The position numbers and the translations under genes were made by a program. DNA of 18,370 nt from an uncultured Collinsella sp. (lineage in GTDB: Bacteria; Actinomycetota; Coriobacteriia; Coriobacteriales; Coriobacteriaceae): NCBI GenBank assembly GCA_900544385.1, contig UQVD01000040.1:1-18370 (forward strand). The letters are read 5' to 3'. Positions 1 through 7,675 of this stretch are shown here, piece by piece. A model generated the notes under the pieces. It made no database searches, had not been told where the DNA came from, and saw only the letters and a program-made list of their open reading frames with translations. Position 1 is the stretch's first letter, and each line of letters opens with the position of its first letter.

Positions 1-65
1 TCAGCTGGGAGAGCGCGGGCTTTGCAAGCCTGAGGTCAGGGGTTCGATCCCCCTAACCTCCACCA
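1..65 (+). tRNA. tRNA-Ala (TGC), 5' end cut off by the window
   Basis: This is the 3' part of an alanine tRNA. Positions 1-65 are identical to positions 225-289 of the complete copy downstream, including the anticodon loop TTTGCAA (anticodon TGC), the T-arm and the encoded CCA at 63-65. The first 11 nt (acceptor 5' strand and start of the D-arm) lie outside the window. A tRNA-Ile follows after 4 nt, so the two are surely co-transcribed. Confidence 0.95.
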
Positions 66-69
66 TGAT

Positions 70-146
70 GGACCTGTAGCTCAGTTGGTTAGAGCGTCCG
101 GCTGATAACCGGGAGGTCACAAGTTCGAATCTTGTCAGGTCCACCA
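70..146 (+). tRNA. tRNA-Ile (GAT), first copy
   Basis: A complete 77-nt isoleucine tRNA. The acceptor stem GGACCTG pairs perfectly with CAGGTCC, the anticodon loop is CTGATAA (anticodon GAT), the T-loop is TTCGAAT, and the discriminator A and CCA (144-146) are encoded. It sits 4 nt after tRNA-Ala, the same order found in many rRNA spacers, but no rRNA is visible here. Confidence 0.97.
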
Positions 147-157
147 CTTTCTTTCGC

Positions 158-202
158 AATAAACACCCCAGCGAGAGCCGAGTCGCCGCTGGGGTGTTTA
201 TT
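158..202 (+). terminator. Hairpin terminator between the two tRNA pairs
   Basis: A perfect 16-bp inverted repeat: AATAAACACCCCAGCG at 158-173 and its complement at 187-202, with a 13-nt loop. The A-rich start and T-rich end let it act in either direction. It starts 11 nt after the first tRNA-Ile, so it probably ends that transcript. The second tRNA pair would then need readthrough or its own promoter, and I see no convincing promoter in 147-213. Confidence 0.75.
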
Positions 203-213
203 ACTGTCTCCGT

Positions 214-289
214 GGGGGTTTAGCTCAGCTGGGAGAGCGCGGGCTTTGCAAGCCTGAGGTCAGGGGTTCGATCCCCCTAACCTCCACCA
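214..289 (+). tRNA. tRNA-Ala (TGC), second copy
   Basis: A complete 76-nt alanine tRNA. The acceptor GGGGGTT pairs with AACCTCC with one G-U wobble, the D-arm is intact, the anticodon loop is TTTGCAA (TGC), and the discriminator A and CCA (287-289) are encoded. From 225 on it is identical to the truncated copy at the window start. Confidence 0.97.
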
Positions 290-293
290 TGAT

Positions 294-370
294 GGACCTG
301 TAGCTCAGTTGGTTAGAGCGTCCGGCTGATAACCGGGAGGTCACAAGTTCGAATCTTGTCAGGTCCACCA
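294..370 (+). tRNA. tRNA-Ile (GAT), second copy
   Basis: A complete 77-nt isoleucine tRNA identical to the copy at 70-146, with anticodon GAT and encoded CCA at 368-370. It follows the second tRNA-Ala by 4 nt and is closed by a terminator hairpin beginning about 13 nt downstream. Confidence 0.97.
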
Positions 371-382
371 TCAAAACTGTGA

Positions 383-415
383 AGAGCCCTGGGGCATTGC
401 CTCGGGGCTTTTTTC
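383..415 (+). terminator. Terminator after the second tRNA pair
   Basis: The arms 385-396 (AGCCCTGGGGCA) and 398-409 pair along their length with two G-U wobbles; the innermost pairs must open to make a loop. The hairpin is followed by a run of T (409-414). This is a standard intrinsic terminator for the tRNA transcript. The left inverted repeat of the IS element begins 3 nt further on. Confidence 0.8.
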
Positions 416-417
416 TA

Positions 418-434
418 ATATGAGAAAGCCATTG
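418..434 (+). repeat. Left 17-bp inverted repeat of the IS element
   Basis: ATATGAGAAAGCCATTG, the exact reverse complement of 1979-1995. The match stops at both edges (417 and 435 do not pair with 1996 and 1978). This end lies downstream of the transposase gene. Confidence 0.85.
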
Positions 435-754
435 TCAATAGGCATGTTCGTTCGAGCCCGGTTTGAAACCGGGCTTTTTCGTTTCCCGTCGGGAGAGCCC
501 GCGCACGCTGCATGGCTTAGTCGACGCTTGCCTGGCAAGCTAATATCCGCGGGCTCTTGCGGGTGCGCTTCCGGCGGTCAGCCCGGTATGTCCGCGCACC
601 CCACCGCATTTCGATTCTCCGTCCGGCGCTATCGTACGAATCCAGTCTTTTGTCGGGCGCGGCCCCGGGGCTGCCCATCAAAAAGGTCGTGAACTCGCGC
701 CGGCGATGCGTCGAGGCGCGGGCCCTCCCGGCGGGAGTCGGTTGTCGCCGGCTG
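435..754 (-). other. Structured non-coding end of the IS; candidate bridge/seek RNA region
   Basis: These 320 nt lie between the transposase stop codon and the left inverted repeat and hold no credible gene. They contain many perfect stems. A 10-bp stem 494-503/548-557 encloses a 7-bp hairpin at 526-540. There is an 8-bp stem 561-568/594-601, a 6-bp stem 696-701/715-720, a 5-bp hairpin 725-737, and the hairpin at 455-475. IS110-family elements are known to encode a guide RNA in a non-coding end, located downstream of the transposase in the IS1111 subgroup. The position and folding fit that role; the exact RNA ends and guide loops cannot be read from one copy. Confidence 0.4.
455..480 (+). terminator. 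GC-rich hairpin with T-run just inside the left IS end
   Basis: AGCCCGGTTT (455-464) and AAACCGGGCT (466-475) are perfect complements followed by TTTTC. Read on the plus strand this looks like an intrinsic terminator that would stop transcripts entering the element from the tRNA side. Read on the minus strand the same stem would be the last hairpin of any RNA transcribed past the transposase, so it may instead be part of a guide RNA. Confidence 0.5.
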
Positions 755-1864
755 CTAGAGGACGGTCCCCTCGGACCTGCACCCGATCTCCCAGACCCAG
801 CAGGCGAGCTCGCGCGCCACGGCGGCGTTGGCCTTGCACGCGCTCTTGCCCGCCGCGGCCAGCGCCTCGCGGCGGCGGTGGAGCCTGGCGGTGCAGTCGT
901 CCGCCCTAGAGCGTATCGCCGGGGGCACGTCGGTGCCGGGGGCTGGGGCCTTGGGCCTCGGGGAGCACGTGGAGTAGTGCCATGCGGACTCTATGAGCGC
1001 CGTGCGCGCGAGCGCGTTGCCGGCCTTGGTTATCCCGCCGCGCCGCTCGGACTCGCCGCTCGAGTGCTCCGACGGGGTCAGCCCGCACCAGCTCGCGAAG
1101 GCCGGCGCCGAGCGGAACCTGCTGAAGGACCCGGCCTCCGCCGCGAGCCTGAAGGCCGTCAGGGTGTCGACCCCCTTGATGCAGGACAGCGCCTCCACCG
1201 TCGCCCGCCAGCGGTCGGTGCCCGCCAGCGCGACGACCCTCCTCTCGAGCTGCCGCCTGTCCGACTCCGCGCAGCGGGCGGCCGTGACGTAGTACTCCAG
1301 CGCGTCGCGCTGCGGCCCCTCGAGCCTGATCTCCGAGACCCACCTCCAGTGGGCCCTCGTCCAGGCCTTCTTCCTCGCCCCGTCGGCGTTGCGCTCGTCC
1401 CAGACGTGGCCCAGCCTGATCAGGAACATGTTGAGGCGCTGCCTCGAGCGGCGGAGCTCGCGGGTCGCGTCGTCGAGGGCGCGGTCGAGGTCCCGGGCGG
1501 CCTCGACCGCCATGTCGGGCAGCGGGACCTCGACGATGTTGTGGGTGGCGAGCATGCGGGCGATGAACTCGGCGTCGCGCCGGTCGTTCTTGCGCCGGGC
1601 GTCCGCCGCCGGCCTCTGCATCTTGGAGACGGCGGCCACGGCGCAGTCGAGGCCGAGCGCGCGCAGCTCGCGCGCCATGTGGAAGCCGGTGGGGCCGCTC
1701 TCGTAGCACGCCCTCGGGTCCTCGAAGCCGAGGGCCCACTCCGCGATCTCGGAGGCGTCGGTGCCGAAGCTGCGGCGCACCACCTCGCCGGTGAAGGGGT
1801 TGAACGCCGCGGCGGCGACCGATCGCGCGTGGACGTCCAGGCCGATGGAGGTAACATGGGGCAT
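755..1864 (-). CDS. IS110-family transposase (DEDD recombinase)
   Basis: A 369-aa recombinase that moves the surrounding IS. The N-terminal RuvC-like DEDD domain shows D10 (GLDVHA), E55 (YESGPTG), and D94 and D97 (KNDRRDAEF), the four expected acidic residues. A helical linker follows, then the C-terminal Transposase_20 part with a helix-hairpin-helix around 226-236 (LSCIKGVDTLTA) and the conserved CGLTP...SSG...GGITKAGN block near 260-283, where S268 or S269 would be the catalytic serine. The ATG at 1864 is preceded by GGAGG at 6-7 nt. Length and motifs are normal and no frameshift is visible. Codon use is even more GC-rich than in the neighbours, in keeping with a transferred element. Some family members need a guide RNA to choose donor and target. 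Confidence 0.95.
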   Translation of the reverse strand: MPHVTSIGLDVHARSVAAAAFNPFTGEVVRRSFGTDASEIAEWALGFEDPRACYESGPTGFHMARELRALGLDCAVAAVSKMQRPAADARRKNDRRDAEFIARMLATHNIVEVPLPDMAVEAARDLDRALDDATRELRRSRQRLNMFLIRLGHVWDERNADGARKKAWTRAHWRWVSEIRLEGPQRDALEYYVTAARCAESDRRQLERRVVALAGTDRWRATVEALSCIKGVDTLTAFRLAAEAGSFSRFRSAPAFASWCGLTPSEHSSGESERRGGITKAGNALARTALIESAWHYSTCSPRPKAPAPGTDVPPAIRSRADDCTARLHRRREALAAAGKSACKANAAVARELACWVWEIGCRSEGTVL

Positions 1865-1884
1865 GGGAAGCCTCCTCCCCGCAG

Positions 1885-1905
1885 GTGCGGTAAGGGCTAC
1901 CGCAC
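1885..1905 (-). promoter_or_regulatory. 8-bp hairpin in the transposase leader
   Basis: GTGCGGTA (1885-1892) and TACCGCAC (1898-1905) form a perfect stem with a 5-nt loop, ending 20 nt upstream of the transposase start and close to its ribosome binding site. It could limit translation of transposase or belong to a structured RNA at this end. No promoter could be assigned with confidence in 1906-1978. Confidence 0.45.
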
Positions 1906-1978
1906 GGGCCGATACTCAAAGCCCATTGTGGCACCCCGAGCCCGCGGAAAGAAGCTGCGCCGCGGGGGAGGCGGCCCC

Positions 1979-1995
1979 CAATGGCTTTCTCATAT
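1979..1995 (-). repeat. Right 17-bp inverted repeat of the IS element
   Basis: CAATGGCTTTCTCATAT on the plus strand, the exact reverse complement of 418-434. This end lies 114 nt upstream of the transposase start codon. Confidence 0.85.
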
Positions 1996-2026
1996 CGTCT
2001 TGTCTGCGATAAATCTCATTTTGGTT

Positions 2027-2056
2027 TTGTGTGCTGTGCGAAAGATTGGGTAGTAT
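2027..2056 (+). promoter_or_regulatory. Likely sigma-A-type promoter of the DUF151 gene
   Basis: TTGTGT at 2027-2032, an 18-nt spacer and TAGTAT at 2051-2056. It lies 31 nt outside the right end of the IS and about 57 nt upstream of the gene start, so the IS insertion seems to have spared the core promoter. Confidence 0.45.
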
Positions 2057-2112
2057 AGCTATTCAATGCGGCGGACTGCCGCGTGTTAACCGCTACGTAC
2101 CGGAGGTGTTCC

Positions 2113-2613
2113 ATGGTTCGTGTCGACATAGAGACCATCGTCATGGCCGCCGGTCCCGTGCCATCGCTTATCGTGCTTCGCGAGCGCTGCAGCAAATCGG
2201 ACTCGCCCGCGCCGCGGCGTTCCCTTTCCATTCAGACTGGTTCGTTTGAAGCCGCTGCCATCAGCCGCGGCATCGATAGCGGCCGCGCCGAGCGCCCGAT
2301 TACCCATGACCTGTTGCTCGATACTGTTGGCGCCCTGGGCGCCAAGCTCGAGCGCATCGAGATCGTTCGCGCCGAGCCGCCGGTGTTCTACGCGACGATC
2401 GTCGTACTGGCCGATGGTGACGAGCGCAAGATCGACGCCCGCCCCAGTGATGCCATTGCCCTTGCCGTGCGCAGCAATGCCCCCATGTTTGTGGAGGACG
2501 ACATCATGAATCGCCTGGGCACTGTTTCTACCCACGCCGAGGAAGTCGACGACGAGCAGGAGTTCGAGAAGTTCGACGAGTTCGTCCATACGCTCTCCCC
2601 CGATGACTTCTAA
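2113..2613 (+). CDS. Bifunctional nuclease (BFN/DUF151) family protein
   Basis: A 166-aa protein with the DUF151 (BFN) fold. The signature DARPSDAIALA is at residues 108-118, followed by PMFVEDDIM (about 124-132), and the tail is acidic (DDEQEFEKFDEF). Family members are reported to have RNase/DNase activity in plants and thermophiles; in Actinobacteria they are mostly uncharacterised, and the substrate here is unknown. The start is the ATG preceded by GGAGG at 6 nt; an in-frame ATG 30 nt upstream lacks a binding site. The next gene begins directly after this stop codon (TAAATG), so they are likely translated together. Confidence 0.85.
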   Translation: MVRVDIETIVMAAGPVPSLIVLRERCSKSDSPAPRRSLSIQTGSFEAAAISRGIDSGRAERPITHDLLLDTVGALGAKLERIEIVRAEPPVFYATIVVLADGDERKIDARPSDAIALAVRSNAPMFVEDDIMNRLGTVSTHAEEVDDEQEFEKFDEFVHTLSPDDF

Positions 2614-3003
2614 ATGCGGGGCGTCCAGGTTGCGGAGCGTTCGCTGATGGCCGGCGGTATGTCGGCTGAGGCGGCTGCAATCGTCCGCGAGGCCCAGATG
2701 CGCTCGGAGGCTTCTGAGGCGGCTCGCATTGCCTATGTGACGCAGGCCCGCACGCTTCGCGAACGCCGCGGCTCGTTTATCAAGATGGTTGTCATCTCCG
2801 CCCTTGTTGCGGCAATCTGCTCGCGCCTTCGTGGTACAGTTGGTGCGCTTGGGTTTTCGATCTCTACGGGCCTGGTGATCTGGGGCGTGGTCGATGCGGT
2901 AATGCTGACCAGTCAGATCAAGGTGCTCGACAAGCGCGCAGCGGACATGATGCGCGCCCGCGACGCTGCCGCCAGGATCGCCGCCGAGGCACAAGAACTG
3001 TAA
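2614..3003 (+). CDS. Small membrane protein of unknown function
   Basis: 129 aa, not recognised. An N-terminal Ala/Glu-rich helix (about 14-50, possibly coiled coil) is followed by two hydrophobic segments at about 57-72 and 77-99 and a charged Ala-rich C-terminal helix (KVLDKRAADMMRARDAAARI). This would be a two-pass membrane protein with both helical ends in the cytoplasm. The ATG touches the stop of the DUF151 gene, which suggests translational coupling. An in-frame ATG at 2647 has GGAG about 9 nt upstream and is the alternative start (118 aa). Confidence 0.65.
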   Translation: MRGVQVAERSLMAGGMSAEAAAIVREAQMRSEASEAARIAYVTQARTLRERRGSFIKMVVISALVAAICSRLRGTVGALGFSISTGLVIWGVVDAVMLTSQIKVLDKRAADMMRARDAAARIAAEAQEL

Positions 3004-3033
3004 CGACGCCAGACTCGATGGGAAGGTCTAAAG

Positions 3034-3483
3034 ATGGCACAGGATATGCAGGACGCCGGTAACGTCTCCGCCGAGCTCGACGCCATGGTGTGCGATCTGA
3101 TCGGCGCGTTCTTGGACGACCTTGCCGCCGGTGAAAACCCTGGCGTGGTCGTGGCAATTGAGGACGCCGCTTCCAACCGTTATCTGGCGGCGCTCGATGA
3201 GGATGGCGAAGAGGCGTGCCTCGAGGCGGCCACCAACTTTATCTCCGAGCACAAGATGGGTCTTAAGGACGAGGGCCTGGGCCGTATCGCTCGCTATGCC
3301 ATCGGCTACACCGGCTGCGTCGAGATTGACGGCGGCTATCACGATGCTCTGCTCGTGAGCTTCTTCGAAACCACGCTCGAGAGTGGTTTTTCGGCATATG
3401 TGCTGTATGAGGGCATGGGCGCCGGCGATGGTTTTATGTGGAGCGACCCTGAACCTGCAGGTGAGGAAACCCCTCTCATCTAA
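3034..3483 (+). CDS. Acidic hypothetical protein
   Basis: 149 aa, soluble and strongly acidic, family not recognised. It has no signal peptide or membrane segment. The sequence reads like a single alpha/beta domain (helical 10-32, then VVVAIEDAASNRYLAAL, a helix, and the strands YAIGYTGCVEI and DALLVSFFETTLESGFSAYVLYEG). GGAAGG precedes the ATG by 7 nt. It starts 30 nt after the small membrane protein gene with no terminator between, so it is probably the third gene of the DUF151 operon. The 117 nt from here to typA are AT-rich at first (3480-3530) and must hold the typA promoter. Confidence 0.7.
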   Translation: MAQDMQDAGNVSAELDAMVCDLIGAFLDDLAAGENPGVVVAIEDAASNRYLAALDEDGEEACLEAATNFISEHKMGLKDEGLGRIARYAIGYTGCVEIDGGYHDALLVSFFETTLESGFSAYVLYEGMGAGDGFMWSDPEPAGEETPLI

Positions 3484-3600
3484 AATCGCTAAAATAAACG
3501 AGTTTTCGGTAAAAGGCTCAATATTCCCGCCGAGCGTTGCGTTGCTGGGTGGGTCGCATACGCGTGCCGGTTGTATATAGATAGAAGATAGGGGAACTAC

Positions 3601-5439
<1,839 letters not shown>

Positions 5440-5466
5440 GCGCTGGGCTTTATAGCGACTAACAAG

Positions 5467-5501
5467 AAAGGGCGTCGACCGCGATGGTCGGCGCCCTTTT
5501 T
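5467..5501 (+). terminator. Intrinsic terminator of typA
   Basis: AAAGGGCGTCGACC (5467-5480) and GGTCGGCGCCCTTT (5486-5499) form a 14-bp stem with one T-G pair and a 5-nt loop, followed by further T residues. It begins 28 nt after the typA stop codon. Confidence 0.9.
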
Positions 5502-5526
5502 GTGCACAGGGACTGAGCTGGTCTGC

Positions 5527-5561
5527 ACCACCACAAAGGTGCCTGGCCCCTTTATGGTGGT
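5527..5561. repeat. Imperfect palindrome in the typA/minus-gene intergenic region
   Basis: ACCACCACAAAGG (5527-5539) pairs with CCTTTATGGTGGT (5549-5561), 12 of 13 positions, around the 9-nt loop TGCCTGGCC. It lies between the convergent typA and bactofilin-like genes, 6 nt from the latter's stop. It has no T-run on either side, so it is not a typical terminator; it may be a dispersed intergenic repeat. Confidence 0.6.
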
Positions 5562-5567
5562 TGGCGG

Positions 5568-6713
5568 CTAAGCGGCGGGGAGTCCTGGCGTGTTAGCCGG
5601 CTGCTGCGGCTTGAGGTGGGCGTTGCGCCAGATGATCTGGATAACGTAGCCGAGCATAAAGACAAAGGCTACGCCGCTGATGAAGTCACCTACGAGGGGA
5701 AGCCCCGTGAGGGCGCCTGCGGCGATGCCGCCCACGGCTGCCATGGCGTAGCGGTTTTGGTTGTGTCCGACCATGCGGGAGATCGCGCACCCCGCAAAGG
5801 CACTCGACACCAACGCGATGCCGATAACGCCGCACAAGAGGGCTCCGGCAAGCGACAGACCAGCGATAGAGATAATTAGCAGTAGGACGGCGGGGACGAT
5901 AGCAATCGTGCCCAGAAGACCGCTCACCCACAGGGGCATGGGGCGCTGGTGGAGCATGCCGGCGGCGCTGGCGGTCGCGCGCGGAAAGACGAGCTCGAGC
6001 AGCAGAGCGACAAAGCAGGTCGAGAGTGCCGCGGCGACGATACCGCCGATGACATCGTTAACGGTGGAAGTATCCTCGTTCTCGGTGCGGTCGATCTTGA
6101 GCGTGCCTACCTCGGCTCCTGCAGCACGCTCGGGGTCCTCGGAGACGTGCGCGTTCACGGTGCCGGTGATGTGGGCGTTCTTGCCCAGGATGAGCTTGTC
6201 GGCCCAAACCTCGACATCGCCCTCGACGGTGCCATCGATGGTCACCGTGTCGCCCGCAAGCGCTGCCGACTTGGTAGAGCCGCGCAGGGCAACCGTCTCG
6301 CCTATCGCGTAAAAACAGTTGGCGGTGCTGTCGGAATTGAGCACAACGTGCTGACCGACGACCGTGACGCTGCCATCAACCGTGGTCTTGGCGATATCGA
6401 TAGTGCGTGCCGCCAAGCGGACGGCGCCGCTCACCGTGCAGTCGCGGATGGAGAGGCTCTCGCCTGCTGCAATTATGTCGCGGCCGATGGACGCATCGTC
6501 CAAGTTGAGGGCCTGACCTGCCCAGTACAGGTCACCTTCGACGCCGGACGAATTGGCGTCATTGTCGGTCGCAAGTACGTTGCCTGCGGTGTCCGTGCCG
6601 GCGAACGACGCCGTGGGAAGCGCGGTGACCGCTAGAGCGATGAGCGCGAATAAGATCGTGATGCGGCCCCACGCTTTACGGCGCTGGGTCGACGGGAATT
6701 GATTACAGGGCAT
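5568..6713 (-). CDS. Membrane protein with signal peptide and bactofilin-like repeat domain
   Basis: 381 aa. Residues 1-38 form a signal peptide (basic QRRKAWGR, hydrophobic ITILFALIALAVTAL, cleavage likely after ASFA). Residues about 60-190 are a run of short beta-strand rungs (GRDIIAAGESLSI, SGAVRLAARTIDI, DGSVTVVGQHVVL, DGTVEGDVEVWADKLIL), the pattern of bactofilin/polymer-forming right-handed beta-helices. Residues about 221-362 carry four to five hydrophobic segments. Such proteins are usually annotated as polymer-forming cytoskeletal family, but here the helix should face outside. The ATG at 6713 is chosen because AAGGA lies 7 nt upstream; an in-frame start 48 nt earlier would add a poor N-terminus ahead of the signal peptide. 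It is convergent with typA. Confidence 0.8.
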   Translation of the reverse strand: MPCNQFPSTQRRKAWGRITILFALIALAVTALPTASFAGTDTAGNVLATDNDANSSGVEGDLYWAGQALNLDDASIGRDIIAAGESLSIRDCTVSGAVRLAARTIDIAKTTVDGSVTVVGQHVVLNSDSTANCFYAIGETVALRGSTKSAALAGDTVTIDGTVEGDVEVWADKLILGKNAHITGTVNAHVSEDPERAAGAEVGTLKIDRTENEDTSTVNDVIGGIVAAALSTCFVALLLELVFPRATASAAGMLHQRPMPLWVSGLLGTIAIVPAVLLLIISIAGLSLAGALLCGVIGIALVSSAFAGCAISRMVGHNQNRYAMAAVGGIAAGALTGLPLVGDFISGVAFVFMLGYVIQIIWRNAHLKPQQPANTPGLPAA

Positions 6714-6819
6714 AGTGAATCCTTCGTCAGATGCTCGACATGCACCTAACAGGGTACCCAACGCGTGGGCGCTCTAAAAGAACCTCTCGGTTGCATTTCG
6801 AAGGATGAGCCCGCGCCAC

Positions 6820-7509
6820 CTACTTTTTGCGGTGCAAAAAGCGTGCGATGTCATCCTCGGTGGGGCTTTTGATATCAAAGCGCAGCGACAGCCAGCGTAG
6901 TCCCATGGTCACCACGACGCAAACGACCAGTGCGACGACATTGCTGACCAAGCCGCTCATGACAAGGCAAACATAGCTTGCCGATCCGGCGATGGCCGCG
7001 ATGGCATAGAAGTTGGTGCGCTGGAAGATACCCGGCACCACACCCATAAAACCATCTCGCAGCATGCCGCCGCCCACCGCGGTAAAAAAGCCCATCATGA
7101 TGCACACCGCCGGCGCAAAGCCGTAGACCAGCGCCTTGTCTGCGCCGGTTGCCGCATAAATACCCACCGAGATGATATCGAGCAGGGGAATGAGCTTTTC
7201 GGGCTTGTCGACGATTGCCGGGAAGATGTAGATGATGGCCGCGGTGGCGATGGAGAGCGGGAGCGCCATCGGTTGGTTGAGGATGTAGACGTTGCCCACC
7301 TGCAGCGTCATATCGCGCAAAAGACCGCCGCCCAGTCCACAGACCACGGCGAGCGCGACGGCGCCCACCAGGTCGAGTTTGTGCTCGCGTGCGACCAACA
7401 CGCCCGAGATCGATGCCGCGACGACGGCGAACATCTCGAGCCAAAACGGGATGGCAACCATGGCATCCGAGGCGTGTGCGGTAACGATCATAGCGGCGGC
7501 AACGGGCAA
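6820..7509 (-). CDS. TRIC/UPF0126-family membrane protein
   Basis: A 229-aa integral membrane protein with about seven hydrophobic segments and two related halves. Each half has the family's glycine-rich motif (CGLGGGLLRDMTL and FFTAVGGGMLRDG), along with GIYAATGADKAL. Family members include trimeric intracellular cation channel homologues and YadS/YicG-like proteins implicated in small amino acid (glycine) transport; the substrate here is unknown. Translation appears to start at TTG (7507-7509), preceded by AAAGGA at 7 nt; an in-frame ATG 18 nt downstream lacks a binding site. The gene precedes the bactofilin-like gene on the same strand by 106 nt. The 166 nt upstream (7510-7675) hold no other gene and no promoter I could assign. 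Confidence 0.88.
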   Translation of the reverse strand: MPVAAAMIVTAHASDAMVAIPFWLEMFAVVAASISGVLVAREHKLDLVGAVALAVVCGLGGGLLRDMTLQVGNVYILNQPMALPLSIATAAIIYIFPAIVDKPEKLIPLLDIISVGIYAATGADKALVYGFAPAVCIMMGFFTAVGGGMLRDGFMGVVPGIFQRTNFYAIAAIAGSASYVCLVMSGLVSNVVALVVCVVVTMGLRWLSLRFDIKSPTEDDIARFLHRKK

Positions 7510-7675
7510 GATGGGGTCCTTTGAGTTACGGGTTTAGACAATGCCCGTACATAGTACATGTTCGGCGCCGATTGCGACCCTATTGCTCGGCAAACGGTCG
7601 GGACTGGGTACGGTCATAGGTTCCATGTTAGGGGATCCGGGTTGATGCTGAACGCGATGGGGGCGTGGTCGAATA

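Larger units (their letters stand above)
1..370 (+). repeat. Exact tandem duplication of the tRNA-Ala/tRNA-Ile pair
   Basis: Positions 1-146 and 225-370 are identical over all 146 nt, including the 4-nt tRNA spacer, a period of 224 nt. Identity stops right after the tRNA-Ile CCA, and the two downstream sequences, each a different terminator, are unrelated. The left edge of the duplication lies outside the window. Confidence 0.95.
418..1995 (-). mobile_element. IS110-family insertion sequence (IS1111-like), complete
   Basis: About 1.58 kb bounded by a perfect 17-bp inverted repeat (418-434 and 1979-1995) and holding one transposase gene on the minus strand. The DEDD plus C-terminal Ser transposase identifies the IS110 family. 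The presence of inverted repeats and a long non-coding stretch downstream of the gene suggest the IS1111 subgroup. In that subgroup the repeats are usually subterminal, so the true tips may lie a few bases outside these limits. No target-site duplication is evident, as expected for the family. The gene looks intact, so the element may be active. It lies directly behind the tRNA terminator. Confidence 0.85.

Noticed and set aside
557..2053. Long plus-strand open frame (498 codons) over the IS element
   Set aside because: It runs antisense to the well-supported transposase, is Arg/Gly/Pro-rich as expected from high-GC shadow frames, and shows no domain.
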